Origin: Brienomyrus brachyistius
Taxonomy: Eukaryota > Chordata > Actinopteri > Osteoglossiformes > Mormyridae
DNA length: 64,000 bases
Assembly: GCF_023856365.1 (NCBI RefSeq)
Contig: NC_064539.1
Span: forward strand, 13,901,519 to 13,965,518
Reading direction: 5' to 3'
Shown here piece by piece: positions 12,251-25,262 of this stretch; the stretch's first letter is position 1, and every line of letters starts with the position of its first letter. The position numbers and the translations under genes are program-made. The notes beneath the pieces are model-generated. The model did no database searches, had not been told where the DNA came from, and saw only the letters and a list, made by a program, of their open reading frames with translations.

Positions 12251-15200
12251 AGCAGCACATGAATTCCACCAGAAAAAAAATAATAAATAAGCAAATAACC
12301 ATATCAGACACCAAAGCATTGAGGATGCATCACAGGGTATTATATTAATTGGCCCTGTGGTCCAAGCTAGCTTACTAAAGTGACCTACTTCAGCACAGAC
12401 TCCCTGAAATCAAAGCTGAGTTTTTTTTTCTTATAGACTACTAGTACCAGTAAGTTTGAAGTAGTGGCCAAGATAGTGGTGGATGTAATCCTTGCTGATC
12501 TGGAACAGTGTCTTCTGTGAGGACTTTGGGGTTCTTGGTCACGCTAACCACAGCCATACAGTAGCTGCATCCAAATCTTTTTGCTTACTTTGACAATAGA
12601 TGCAGCCAGAGAGTAGCTACTATTTAATGGAAAGGAATAAAACTCTGATTATACATCATCCAAAATGCTTATCAAGTACAGTAAATGGTTGCAGGAAGCC
12701 TGGAGCCTATTCCAGGAAACATAGGGCACAAGGTGAGGATCATATGCAATTTAGATTGGTGTTATTTTTATGTTTTCTTCAATTTTTAATTGGGATATTT
12801 AAAAGGTTAATTGAACAAAGATGCAGGGAGTCTGTGTAGTTATTTTGCATAGACTATCATAAATTTAAATTATAATTAAAAAGTAGGGTCCTACATATTT
12901 TTGATGTTCACTGATACCCTGGATTCAAGTTCAATCATTTTATTTACTAACAATTAATATGAAACAAAAAAAGTTCAGACCCTTAAAATTAAAACATTTA
13001 AACATAGGCCATAAGGAGGTGAATTCAGTGCAAAAAAATGGGAACCAATGGAAATTCTTTCAATTTGGGATGAAAAGTCATTTGAAGTACATGCATTATG
13101 TTTTGAGGCCACCTGAGCAACAGCCAGACAGAGTAACTAGTACACCCAGGGGGTCAGCCAGAATTGAAGATCAAGCAAAGATTGTCTAAAAGAGGTTGAA
13201 CAAAGACTCCTGACAGCAGAAGTGCTGCCATCTCAGTTTATGGGTCAGGACAATTCACATCCCAAGTGAAATGAGACATGCTTTCAATTTAAAAGGATTA
13301 TAAGGAGATAGAAAGGATAGATGTAACATGGAGATCAATACAGGAAAATTGGCACACATAGAGGATTTTTATGTTCCATTCTCCAACAACATAGAGTGGA
13401 AAAATACGGCTTTTTAATAGATGTTCCTCTGTAGACATGCTCATGTACAGTATACATGCATAGTACAATACAGCAGCCCAGAGAACATATTAAAGTAATT
13501 AGTCATTTAAAATCTGTGCATTGTGGATTATTACACGTGAATGGCATTTTATCCCCTTGAGGCATAAAATGAAGAATAAATGAGTAGCATGTTAACAAGT
13601 CTGACCACAGGGCTCAAGAGTTCCACTGTTTAGAGCCAATGAACCGGTATCTGCGAACAGTCAAACTCACCAAGACCACCATCAAACATTCAGCACAACA
13701 GGATGAAGAATAAAGCAAGCAATCAGCCATTTTCCATAGACCAGCAAGTCTCACCACATTCCCCAGAGGTGCAGCACTTTAGGACTGATTGGGTTTCACA
13801 AAAAGCTTACACAACAACAAAGGTCACATGATATGGGTCTGCAATCCCAAAGACATAAAGGCCACGTCGCATAAGGGTGAAACACTTGTGAGTTCATCCT
13901 TAAAAGTAGCTAGAGTATGAATCCTTAATTTGACATTACTTCTCTTTATGGCAACCCACTTGTATACCAAAATCTTTGCTACATGTCCTAGGGACATGGA
14001 CAATCAGTCCCCCTTGTGTCCTGCCTGCTCCAGTAACAGTAACAACCAATCAAAACACTGCAGTTCAGTCCTTGTCTGATGGCTGCCCTGTCATCCATAC
14101 ATTCATCAAAATCCTATGTCCAAATTCAAGGGTTGCATCCTTCAAAGGCCAAAGGAAGGCATAGCCATTGTAGGCTGCATTTTTTGAAGGTCACCAGTTG
14201 TTCCTGCCTTATCAGTAGGGCTTCTATCACCTAGCCTGGAGACACACTCTGCCTTTATGCAATGAAACTTGGGATATGTTGGGCTGCAAAGAAAATCTAT
14301 CAGGTGGATCCTTTGTCACTCGACAAAAGAAGGATGCATTTCTAGGTTGCATTTGCAGGAGTATTTGAATTCGAAGTGCCTCTAAACTTTTCTATAACTG
14401 ATTTCTATAACTATTATTTCTTTCAGTTATGTTTAACTTCCAGCTTTTCATTAATTAAAATATTATGTAATTTATTAGTATTTACTTTATTACACTTTGC
14501 ATTAGTCTAAATGGAAGGCATACATTAAGATTGTTTTTCAATGTTAATTTAATATATTTAAGTTGTTTTTTATGATTATTTTTAGTTATCTTTTTAAATC
14601 TTGCTCCTTCGTAAAGATTGCAGATAAGTGAAGCTGACTGAAAGATTACAGGAAATTAGACTGCACTGCACCTTTTTATAGTATAGGGGTTCTGGGGTTG
14701 TAGAAAATCTTTTCTTAATATTTGGATTTGTTTAGATTTTGGATTGTTTAATATTGAATTATTTGTGGATTTTTGTCACTGTCCTGTTCAATTTCTTGTA
14801 ATTTGGTTTAATTACTTAATGTATTTTCCCTCCTTTGTTTTTGATTGGCCGGCCACTGTGTATATAATTCTCCACTTCCATTTTGCTGAATAGTTGCCTT
14901 GGTTTGTCAGTGCCAGCTTAAGTTTAATTTTGTAGTTTGCTTTGGTATGGGCGTATGTTTTTTTTTCTTATGTGATTTTGTATGTGATTGTTATAAAAAT
15001 CCTCTTTTCTTTAAAAAACCCCTGTGTTCCTTGTGCCTCACCCACTTGATCCCTCTCTTGTTATAACCAAGGTTGACAGACCATTTCCATACCTGCCACT
15101 GTTGCATCCACAGCAAATACTTTTTCCCGGGACAACTAGACCCTCTTTTGCTAGATGAAATTTAAATACGCTGACCTTCCTTTCTGTATGAAGTGTAAAT

Positions 15201-16230
15201 CTGCCAGATTTATCCAAACCTCTCCTTAGGCTTTTGGCATACTTTAACTGTAACTAATTGCTGCTTCTTAATCGCATCAAACTGCAAACCGAGCTGCTAG
15301 GTCAGACTGAAGACATTGTTTAGAACTTTGCATCACTTCATCATTTGTATTTTCTCTGTCTCCTTGGCTTCCAAACTCTATTTTTCTTTCATTTCATCTC
15401 TATTTTGTCATGTCATTCTCCTTTCATTTATTCTTTTCTGTCATTTTAAGATTGTTGTGGATCTTTGTTTTTAATAAGCTATATTTGCATAACAGGTGTA
15501 TTGGTTCTTGGGTGAATAATAACAACAGCCCTGTAACTTTCCTTCAGAAAGTAATGTGTACTTAATATCGGTAATTATTAAAGCTGTTGAAAAATTATCA
15601 TTTCCTTTTTAGACAAAACTCATTAACTCCTGTCTCATGGTGCATAAAGAAATAACATTGTAAAATTTCCCATCCTTTTACTAACCCCATTACATATACT
15701 GTTGGGCTGTGCAGCAAGAGAGGTAATTTTATATATAATAGTTATATAATTATACAAACCCCCTCATATATATATATATATTCTCATTAAGCAATACAAC
15801 ACTAATTATGTTAATTATAATGAATATTTCTTATAATAACATCTTATTGTCACAACATATTAAACGTCGCACTTGCATAAGAATGTTCATATTACAGAAT
15901 ATGTACCTACAACCATTATTGTATGTTCACCCATCTATCTGTACATATAGACGATTTAGTTGCATTATGATAAACTATAATAAATTCTTCGTAATACTGT
16001 AAAATGCCAGAGGCATGGTGCTTTTAGAGGGTCAAGCCTTGTGATCAGGGGTCAAGCCTTGCTGCTCAATTGTATCTAATTCAGAATTGTGTAAATCATG
16101 TTTGTTCTGTGTTTGTGGGCTATAGAGACTGTGAGCAATGGCTAGGTTCTTGGTTAAGCACCAGGCACTTGTCAGCAATAGTGTGTATTTGTATTTTGTC
16201 CAGCTCACTTATCCATGAATACCATGAAGG
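12251..16230. other. Non-coding DNA with minor repeats
   Basis: No supported exon. An A+T block runs near 14400-14600 and a short TA repeat at 15764-15781. Open frames such as 12959-13189 and 15808-16002 lack domain or splice evidence. Confidence 0.5.
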
Positions 16231-16328
16231 TACCTGTAAATGCATCCTGTGTTTTCTAAGCCTAAGTGAATGAGGTGCTGAGGAATATAACTGATATGTG
16301 GGTCATCATTTAAATAGATGATAGCCAT
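16231..16328. repeat. 98-bp direct repeat, copy 1
   Basis: Begins TACCTGTAAATGCATCCTGT and ends GATGATAGCCAT. Copy 2 at 17021-17118 has the same length with three substitutions that I can count. See the matching finding. Confidence 0.9.
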
Positions 16329-17020
16329 AATCCCGTTCCGAAAATCTGTATCCCACAGATGGGATTGCCCTCATGAAGGACCACATTTTGCACAAAAGTA
16401 ATATAATACAAAATATATTGTTCCAACACTTCCACATATATGCTACTAAATCTCTGGCTCCCTGTGTAATGGCATTATAAATTCAGCAGCTTTATTAAGC
16501 TAAAAGTGTAGGCCACAGAATATTTTTAGATTCCTTTCTTCTACAGAGCTATCATGTAGAGCATGTAAAATGACTTGCATCTGTATGATTAATAAAACAT
16601 GGTTATACAGAAGAAAAAAGAAAACAGGAAGATTGGCAAAATATTGACCTAGATTTGCAGTATGGAAAAATTAACCATAGTAGGTTAGAACAAACTGAAA
16701 AATCAAGCCATGAACAATTCAAGTAGTTTTTAATGCATTCAATGTTATGCTATATTACGTCACATAATAGCAAAATGATAAAAGTATGTTCAGTATTTCA
16801 TACAACCTTTTTTGCTTGTAAATCATGGTCAAACACTACTTATGGAAAGGTTAAGTACCGCTACCCCTTACCATTGTTACTCTTTGGTTTGTGAAAATCA
16901 GGAGTTATGGTATTCACCAATAAGATTTGAAGAGTGCTTGCAATTTTGTTCATGAAGGGCAGGAGTGGAAAACAGCCTTCATCAACAACTACAAGTACTT
17001 ATTGATGTCATATGCACTAG

Positions 17021-17118
17021 TACCTGTAAATGCATCCTGTGTTTTCTAAGCCTTAGTGAATGAGGTGCTGAGGAATATAATTGATATGTAGGTCATCATT
17101 TAAATAGATGATAGCCAT
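17021..17118. repeat. 98-bp direct repeat, copy 2
   Basis: Same 98 bp as 16231-16328 (about 97% identical), 790 bp downstream in the same orientation. The 692 bp between the copies shows no coding domain. Confidence 0.9.
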
Positions 17119-17639
17119 GTTTACTCCCCTTCAATGTAGGAGCATATACAGCATATGAGATAAGTACTTCTGGAGATTGAACAATGACACACTTTAAGTG
17201 AAAGCAGATAAATCTTAGTTTCATAAAAGTACAATTCAGTCTCTTGGATGTACTGAGTGAGCAGGGTGTTGCTATTTTAACCAAAAAAGGTAAACGCTAT
17301 CACTGATCAACTTCAACCTCAAATAATATAATAATTGGAATTTAGAATACCTGACATCAGCAAAATCTTAATCCTTAATCCTATTAATCCTCTTCAACAC
17401 ATTTGATTATACACTGACTAGGGTTCAAAGATGGCAAAAACTCTTATATGAATGACCTGTAGTAAAGTTCAACTACAAAAAAAACCATGCTGCCTAAGTC
17501 TTGTTATTAGGGACATTATAACATGTTACCCTTGTCCTCCTACTAAGACATGTGTACTACGGGCACATTGGATTCACATTTCTTACAGTTCTGGTTATTG
17601 AGGAATCCAGCACATAAAGTGAAGTGTAGTTTGTGATCT

Positions 17640-18050
17640 TCTACATAAAATGTAGTCTCACCTCAGGCTACCATCCACAGTCCAGTGGACAGGCAGAGAT
17701 GCCTAATTATGAGATTGCTAGATTTCTACAGCCCCACTACAGCAATTCACAACATAACTGTCACTTTTCCCCTTGAGATAAATATACTTGAAACTCACTC
17801 GTTAAGGCCTCCAGAGGACTAACCCTGCTCCAGTGTGTTCATGGGTATGTCATAGAGGGCTGTGCATCACCACAGAGCCCCTCCTTCATTTTATCGAGGC
17901 TAAAAGGTATGGTTATGCATGCGAGAGCTACCATTGAAACTGCCCTCAAAGAACTGTCCCAAGTTCGCCTGCCCTTTGAGGAGTGTCTTGTACCATCTCT
18001 TGCTTTCCCCAAATCACAGGATATCACCCACTTTTCATGTGTCATTGCTT
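17640..18050 (+). pseudogene. Ty3/gypsy retrotransposon integrase relic
   Basis: The plus-strand frame from 17653 reads SLTSGYHPQSSGQAE, the conserved end of the Ty3/gypsy integrase core. Further along come NSLVKASRGLTLLQCVHGY, the usual motif after the core's last catalytic Glu. In-frame TGA codons interrupt it. The E of the QAE motif (the third catalytic acid) is retained, but the upstream core is not recognisable here. It is a dead fragment of a pol gene. Confidence 0.7.
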
Positions 18051-20839
18051 AAGCTTGCTTTATCATTAGCCCCGTTCTCTATGTGAGGGACCAAGCAGTA
18101 TGGCAACCACCACAGGAGCATTATTGACCCCCAAAATACATACAATAACAAAACTCAAGACCTTAATAACTGGGCCCATAACAGAGGTCAACAAAAAACA
18201 AACATAACTTAACATTACAAAGCAAAGTTGTAACTGGAACAAACTGACTTTCCCTATAAGGAGACATGAGAAACACATGTACTGTATAGTGGTTTGGCCG
18301 AACAAATTAACACACAAAAGGGGTCAATCAAATGAGCTCTACATGTAACTAAACAAAACAAAACGAAACCCCAGCTCCCCCCTCTTGCTGTGGCAGCACA
18401 TGGTTCACTCCTGCTCCAGGGGTTGGTCTTTAATAGACCTCCGCCCTCAGCAACACCTTTATGCTGAATAGAAAAGACCCCACAACCAAAGTAACTGCAA
18501 ACCAAAAGATTAATTTAGACAATCACTGCACACAACCCTACAATATGAAAATATGTACACTACACCTAACACAAAAGGCAAAACACATCAGCTAAGACCT
18601 ATGAATTATTACTCTAAATTAAGCAGTTTAAATGGAAAAAGCATACAAATAATGAACTAAGGATGTGAGAATTTAAGGTCTTACTGTGTGCCTGTAGCCA
18701 TCACACCCTAGATCCACAGAAGAGCCTCCACTGCTTCTGGACCCTGGATTGGTGTTTCTAATTAGAAAAAGTTATTGATTGTGTGTGGGTATCCATTTGG
18801 TATGTTAAACTTCAACCACCTTTTCTGAGTCTAATGTCATTACACCTACCTTTCCAATGTGGTACAGCTTACATTATTGAAGAATATGAACATAAAGCAA
18901 AAAGTATATTGAGCAAACATCTGATCTACTGAATGATTGAAGCAGCTGTGGAAGTACCGGAATGTTCCTCTATTTCCATCTAGCTGAGAAAGCAATATTT
19001 ACCAGTTCATCTAAGAATAATACTAGCAGTTGTGTGCTTAGCTGACTACCCACAACTTCTCACTAATGAGATAATACAGGCCTCTTATCTATTCATGTTA
19101 CTGCAGTGATTCAGGATGTTATATTTTGTCTGTGCATTTAAGCACAATAAATAAATGGGTCATTCATTGCAGCAACTAAATATTTCAAAGAAAACAATCA
19201 TCCTTCATCCTCCAAAGAATGGTAGTTCAGAATTCATTAGATATGTGGCTTCAAAACACAGAGAGAAAATTGTAAATTTTCCATTGGAACGGCTTGGTAA
19301 ATATTTAAGGTTAACATTTAACCGCATCATTTTCTGTTTAAAAGTTTGCTGTTTCCTGAAAGACACCACTCAAGGTCGGTATAAAGGCCCTCGGGAATAA
19401 ATTATTTAAGAACAAAATGCTCCTCGGAATTCTTGAGTTTGTAAAATGGAGAACAAAGTTTTCTTTGGGATGTTAACGCACACTGTTACTGAACCCTAAA
19501 CATTACCTGGAACGAGTTACTATACGTCAGAACCCTTCAGAAGAAGTAGGGTGAGCAGTGCTGTTAAAACTGATTTATTAGCTGCCATCTTTAAACTACA
19601 ACAGAATTATAGTTATGACTAACAAAAATTGCTTGTTTCTATCCTCCAGCTATGAAAAAGTGTTTAAACTGCTAAAATATACACATAAAACCAAGGGTAT
19701 TCTATGTTTCAGTAAGTTAGAGCCTTAACCAGCTCCTAGTTAATACTCATCTCTAAATATATAGAATGCAAATGGTTTCTACCAACTAATGTTCTGTCCA
19801 AAGCATATTCCCCACTGACTACTCGATGACTGCTTGGTGTGATAATGGAGAAGATAGGGGACCAAGGAATGAACCTGCACGTGAAGTTGTGTCCTTTTTT
19901 TCTTTTTTTGTGGGAGATTAATGAGTGCCAGGCCAGTGAAGCTTGCTGCCGGCCATGGGGTTTGGTCCTGCTGACTCGAGAGTAGTACGGCTGACTCCAG
20001 TGGAAAGAAATTATGAATAGTCTCCCGCTCACAGTGGGATGGGAGGCGCAAGGCAGGCAGGTATGTTTGCAGGAAGGTATCCCTCCATTATGTAAAATCC
20101 TCTGTAGTTCTACAATTATTTGCATGTATTCATTTTTTGAATATTATTATTTATTTGCAGGCATTTCTGCTATAACATGACAGATACGTTTTTTACAATT
20201 ACACAGTAAAAAAACAGGGCTTATGGAAAAGGTAGGGCTGAGACAGGCCACTTAAAACCTACCCAAATCATCATCCAATGCGTTAAAAATTGATTGCACT
20301 TTATGAAAGTCTCAGCTCTTGGTGTTTTATGAAAACGCCTCATAATTTCTTGTAACCATTCATTCATTCATTCATTCATATTTATAACAATGGAACAGAT
20401 TTTGGGAAAATGAGTATTATATTTTATTATATTTAGATTAATTTATTTATTTTACACTTTTGTCTAAAGAACCATATAAAAGCTAGTAAGAGTACATTAC
20501 AAGCATTTGGAGTGTTTATCACTCTGTATTATCATTTTTACATGTATTTGATATGATACAAAAAAGGTAGTTGACTGTAGCTGACACAGGTCCTACGATT
20601 TTTACATGAAATAATAATATACAGTAATAATCATGGGTGTATTGATTTCTGAGTATTTTATTGGTATTTCCTTCTAAATTCGAGCTCGATTGTTTTTTTT
20701 TATATATATATATAATTGATGCAGCCACATCCGAGACATTTAGACTAGATTTCCAGTTTAAATCAGGTTTTCATTACACTACTAAAAATGAGCTTTTCCG
20801 AAACGAAACATGTGGGCTAACTGAGTATCAAGTGTATTC
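18051..20839. other. Non-coding DNA, nothing firmly recognised
   Basis: 18100-18620 is again A/C-rich on the plus strand and may be further retroelement-derived sequence. A short (CATT)n run sits at 20358-20378. The 129-codon minus-strand frame at 19736-20125 has no family I recognise and no splice or promoter support. Confidence 0.45.
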
Positions 20840-22475
20840 CTCTGAGCTCAGGCTGAGTCACTCAAGGATGTTCACACACTTGTCCTGGAGCCAGTCCTGT
20901 ATTGCCCTGGCTGGGTGCTTCAGATCATTATTGTGTTAGAAGGTCACTCATCGTCGCAACCTGAAGTCCTGAGGAGATTTTATTCAGGAATCTCTTTATA
21001 CTTGGGTTCATTCATTTTTCTCTTGATCCTGGCAACCCTCCCAGCTGCTGCTGAAGAAGATCCCCACAGCACGATGTCGTCACCGCTGTGCTCCCGCCAA
21101 GCAGTGCCTGCTTTCCTCCAGATGTTACATTAAAGATGCCCATCCAGATGCAATTAAAGCCAAAGAGTTCACTCAAGGTTTTATCAGACCATAGAATCTT
21201 TTTTTTCAAAGAACTTTAGGTGCCATTTGTGCCTTTTACTGAAGAATGACTTTTGCCTACTCACCCTACCAAAAGGTCCTGATTGGTGGAGTGCTTATCC
21301 TTCTGGCCTATTCTTCCATTCCGAAACGTTCTGGAGTTCAATCAGAGTGATCTTTAGGTTTTAGGATCTGATAAAGCCCTTTTGCCCTTTTGTGCTCTTT
21401 GGTTGGGTAGCCAACTGGAAGGAGACATTGATGGTTCCAAACTTCTTTCACTGAAAAATGGTGGAAGCCACTGTGTCCTTTGAAAGCTTCAAACTCACAG
21501 AAGATGAGAAGTGAGTATGTAGTCCAAAAGGCCTCTTCCCTTTGGTCGTGACTGATGTCTTATGTCGTACCTTAAATTAATGCCGACCTAAGCATGAGAA
21601 TTACCAAGAATCTGTTGGAGATTGTTGAGCACTAAATAAAGCTCCTGGGGTGGGTTTGGGTCCCTTCTGCTTTAGTGGGGAAGCAATAAAAAAGGCCAAT
21701 AGGATGTTGGGTTACATCTCTAGGTGTGTAGAGTTTAAGTCAAGGGAGGTGATGACACGATTATATAATTCCTTGGTTAAGACCCCACCTAGAATATTGT
21801 GTGCAGGTTTGTCACCATACCTTAAGAAGGACATTGTTACCTTGGAAAGGGTGCAACGTAGGGCAACAAGAATGATTCCTGGTCTTAGAGTAATGTCTTA
21901 TGAGGAGAGGTTAGCTGAGCTGAATCTGTTTAGCCTCGAGCAATGGAGACTAAGGGGGGACATGATCCAGGTATATAAGATTCTAACAGGTCTGGATGCT
22001 GTTCAGACAAATGGCTATTTTAATATTAGTTTAAATACTAGAACTCGTGGTTATAAGTGGAAAGTAGGGAGAGAACATTTTACAATGAATTTGAAGAAGC
22101 ACTTCTTTACACAGCGTGTAGTTAGAGTATGAAATAGTCTTCCTGCTAGTGTAGTGCAAGCTAAAACACTGGGTTCCTTTAAATCAGAGCTAGATAAGAT
22201 TTTAACAACTCTGAGCTATTAGTTAAGTTCTCCCCAAACGAGCTTGATGGCCCAAATGGCTTCCTCTCGTTTGTAAAATTCTTATGTTCTTAAGATTTTT
22301 GGTACCCCTCCTCAGCTCTGTGCCTCAACACAATCCTGTCTCAGCAGCGTACAAATAATTAATTTGATCTTATGGTGTCAACTATTGAGCCGTATAGGCA
22401 GATATGTGTCCTTCCAACCAATTAAATGTACCATAGGTCAATTTGAATCAAGTTGCAGAAACATCTCAAGAATGA
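20840..22475 (-). pseudogene. Decayed Tc1-like transposon split by a LINE fragment
   Basis: On the minus strand, text around 21209-21160 reads KKKILWSDKTLSELFGFN, the first catalytic region of a common fish Tc1 transposase family. The plus-strand stretch 21235-21320 (TTTTGCCTACTCACCCTACC, then CCTGATTGGTGGAGTGCT) and the end near 22455-22490 (GTTGCAGAAACATCTCAAGA) are landmarks of the same element. Between about 21615 and 22290 an unrelated LINE end is inserted. Multiple frameshifts make it inactive. Confidence 0.7.
21615..22295 (+). pseudogene. LINE reverse-transcriptase C-terminal fragment with 3' end
   Basis: The 160-codon frame 21650-22132 gives KKANRMLGYISRCVEFKSRE, then VQRRATRMIPGL, SYEERLAELNLFSLEQWRLR and a GDMIQVYKILTGLD stretch. 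This is the C-terminal part of a non-LTR retrotransposon ORF2 (CR1/L2-like). After the stop the frame continues as NSLPASVVQAKTLGSFKSEL. One nonsense change (Trp position, TGA at 22130-22132) ends it early. It is truncated at the 5' side, as LINE insertions usually are, and ends near 22290 with a TTCTTATGTTCTTAAG tail. Confidence 0.8.
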
Positions 22476-22589
22476 TCAATGGAACACTTTATGTCCTGTG
22501 TCTTCAAATTAACTGGATTAAAAGTATGCTGGATTAGTGCTGCTGGATTAGAAGTATTCTCTTCGAGCACTTTCATGAATATCATATTT

Positions 22590-22685
22590 AATAATATACT
22601 ATCTACTATATAGTAGATAATATACTATATATGTAGTGCTATAGTAATATAGTGCTATATATATAGTATATTATCACTATATAGA
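22590..22685. repeat. AT-rich palindromic repeat
   Basis: Contains a perfect 20-bp palindrome at 22600-22619 (TATCTACTATATAGTAGATA) within a longer, nearly pure AT region of TATA/TAGTA words. It can form cruciforms. Confidence 0.75.
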
Positions 22686-23700
22686 ATAGAATACGTCTTT
22701 AATGTCCGTCACTTTGACAGTGACGAATTCAACACACAATACAAGGAACACTATACACAAACATATGTCAGTGCAACTAAATATAAGTAGAATATGTTAT
22801 AAAATCATTCCAGTTTACTCCAAGTGAGAGATTTAATGTAAATGAATAAATTTAAAACAAAATACATAAGATACCAATATAATAAAACTAGCTGATAATT
22901 AAATTATCTAAGAAAAATAGTCTTTGTTAAGGATGGTTACAGCTGATGGAATAAATGACAGCTTGTAGCCTTTTTTCCTGACTAATGAGACTACAAGTCT
23001 CCTGCCTGATGGCAACAATTGGAATGTACAATGAAGTGGATGAGTAAAATCTTAATAGACCTGTTGTGCCTTTTTTGTCAAAATCTGTGAGTACAGGTGG
23101 GAGAGTTCCATCCATCCATCCATTTTCCAAACTGCTTATCCTACTGGGTCGCAGGGGGTCCAGAGCCTATCCCGGAAGCAATGGGCACGAGACAGGGAAC
23201 AACCCAGGATGGGGGGCCATCCCATCGCAGGGCACACTCAAGCACTAATGTTGTTTATGTCCAGTGATTTTCCCGGCCTGATTGACGATTTGTGCCAATA
23301 TATCCTTCTGTTTAACCGAAAGTTGCCCATACCATGACACTATGTTGAATGTCAGCACACTCTCAGTCAATGATTTGTAAATCATGGACATTGTGCGCTG
23401 GCTGGTGTTAAAACTCCTGAGCTTCCTCAGAAGAGACAGACGCTGTCTTCCTTATACACATAATCCACATGGTTTTGGAAACTTAACTGATTGTCTATCA
23501 TTATCCCAAGATATTTGAATTCGGGAACTTGCTCCACTTCCTGACCCTTCATACTAACTGGCTTGAAGGTGGCCTCAGCATTCTTGTTGCCTCCCTTCTT
23601 GCTATTCACCAGCCACATCTCCTTGGTTTTGCTAACATTAAGATCCAGAAAGCTGCTGTCAAACCACGAAGCCAGGGTGTCCATGTACTGAAGGTAGGGA
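22686..23700 (-). pseudogene. LINE reverse-transcriptase C-terminal relic
   Basis: Minus-strand frames give LASWFDSSFLDLNVSKTKEM and VPEFKYLGIMIDNQLSFQNH (23684-23450), the conserved end of a LINE reverse transcriptase, then LLRKLRSFNTSQRTMSMIYK after a frameshift, and finally SFIPSAVTILNKD near 22950-22920. The 3' end lies near 22686 (TCTTTAATGTCCGTCAC). A SINE-like repeat (about 23108-23250) is inserted in it. It is inactive. Confidence 0.75.
23108..23250 (-). repeat. SINE-like repeat tail, 5'-truncated, inserted in the LINE relic
   Basis: Plus strand CCATCCATCCATTTTCCAAA, then the GGGGTCCAGAGCCTATCCC and GCAATGGGCACGAGACAGGG landmarks, are the complement of the 3' half of the repeat at 41521-41881. 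Low divergence suggests a younger copy. Confidence 0.85.
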
Positions 23701-23726
23701 GAGCTGTTATATTATTGTATATAATA

Positions 23727-25262
23727 TACACTACTCACAAAAAGTTAGGGATATTTGGCTTTCAGGTGAAATTTATGGAAAATGTAAAAAGTTCACACTA
23801 CAGTGATATTATATCATGAAAGTAGGGCATTTAAGTAGAAGCTTGTAATGGTGATTTCCTCATCTCAAACAATTTATTGAAACAAAAGCCACCAACAGTG
23901 GTGAGTATACCATAACTAAAAATGTCAATGTCTCAATAACGTGTCATGTTATTACAGCTTGATGACGACGTCTCATGCTGTTCACAAGTCGACTTATTGT
24001 CTGCTGAGGCATGGCATCCCACTCCTCTTGAAGGGCGGCCCTCAGGTCATTGACGTTCTCGGGTACAGAGTTACGAGCCTCTACACGGCAACTCCGCTGA
24101 TCCCATGGGGTTTCTATGGGATTCAGGTCTGGAGAAAGTGCAGGCCGCTCCATTCCAGGTACCCCAGTTTCCAGCAGCCGTTCCCTAATGATGCAACCTC
24201 GATGAGCTGGAGCATTGTCATCTATGAAGATGAAATTAGGCCTGTGTTGTTCATGCAGGAGCACAATGACTGGATTAATGATGTTATTTAGGTAGTATGG
24301 GCTTGTCACTGTACCATTCGCAAAGTATAGGGCAGCTCTGTATTGACTAGACACACCTGCCCACACTGTAACACCACCTCCACCAAAGGCTCGTCTCGCG
24401 ACAACAGTGGCTGATGCATAGTGCTCTCCTTGACGTCTCCAACATGGTTGGCGGCTATCATTTCTGCTCAGCGTGAATCGACTTTCATCAGAGAACAGCT
24501 CTGAGGCTCACTGGTCCCTCGTCCAGCTTAAATGCTCCCTGGTCCATGCAAGATGATGATGCCGAAGCCTGGTAGTGTGGTCAGGTACTCTTGCAGGTCG
24601 TCTAGCACACAGACCACGCTGATGTAAACGGTTTTGAATCGTCTGACGTGACACTTGGATGCATCTCCCCTCCCTTAAATGTGCATGGAGTTGAGTGGCA
24701 TTCATCTCCCGGTCCTGCAGGGCACTGTTCACAATGAAGTGGTCATCAGTGGGAGATGTGACCAAAGGACGTCCACTTCTATGCCTTTCTGTGACTCTTC
24801 CAGTCTCTCTCTATCTCTGTTGCAACTTGCTGATGGCACTCTGTGACACTCTAAGCTCAGTGGCCACTTCCATCTGAGAACATCCTGTTTGACGCCTCGC
24901 AACGGTGAGGTGCTGTTCTTCAGTTGTTAGGTGCCGTCTTGGTCTCATGATGTCAAAATGTGAACAGCATGATGAGAAGGACTGTTTAACTACCAATTCT
25001 GATTGAACCAGGAAATTTATTGGTCGATTCATGGATCAAACAACTGGTGTGAATTTTGCCGTTAAGCTCCTTGTTGGAGAACAGCAGGTTGTGTAAAAAG
25101 TACTGAAACACTGAACAGTTGGACATGTGCATTCAAACGTTTAGGGAATAATAAGTTCACCTGTAACAATAAGTTCACCTGTAAAGGTTATAGTGCATTT
25201 TAGGTTCATCCTGAAATTTCACCCGAAAGCCGAATATCCCTAACTTTTTGTGAGTAGTGTAT
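23727..25262 (-). mobile_element. Full-length Tc1-like DNA transposon
   Basis: Terminal inverted repeats start TACACTACTCACAAAAAGTT on the left (23727 on) and mirror this on the right (CTAACTTTTTGTGAGTAGTG, ending about 25262). They share at least the first ~45 bp with few differences (the subterminal GGCTTTCAGGTGAAATTT is matched by AAATTTCACCCGAAAGCC). The element is about 1.5 kb, the usual Tc1 size, and sits at a TA target. It is the best-preserved transposon in the window. Confidence 0.9.
23944..24948 (-). pseudogene. Tc1 transposase (DD34E), two nonsense codons
   Basis: The start MRPRRHLTTEEQHLTVAR (24948) leads through helix-turn-helix text (MEVATELRVSQSAISKLQQR), the first catalytic Asp in FSDESRF, the second in [10 protein letters not shown] and the final Glu in SPDLNPIE. 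Thirty-four residues separate the second Asp from the Glu, as in DD34E transposases. The three open pieces lie in a single frame over about 335 codons. They are interrupted only by TAG at 24813-24811 and TGA at 24510-24508, the latter at a Trp position in relatives. There is no frameshift. I use the MRPRRH start because family members begin there. Confidence 0.88.

Noticed and set aside
19736..20125. Overlapping minus-strand frames of 129 and 90 codons
   Set aside because: No recognised domain or splice or promoter context, and two frames overlap, which suggests low stop density by chance.
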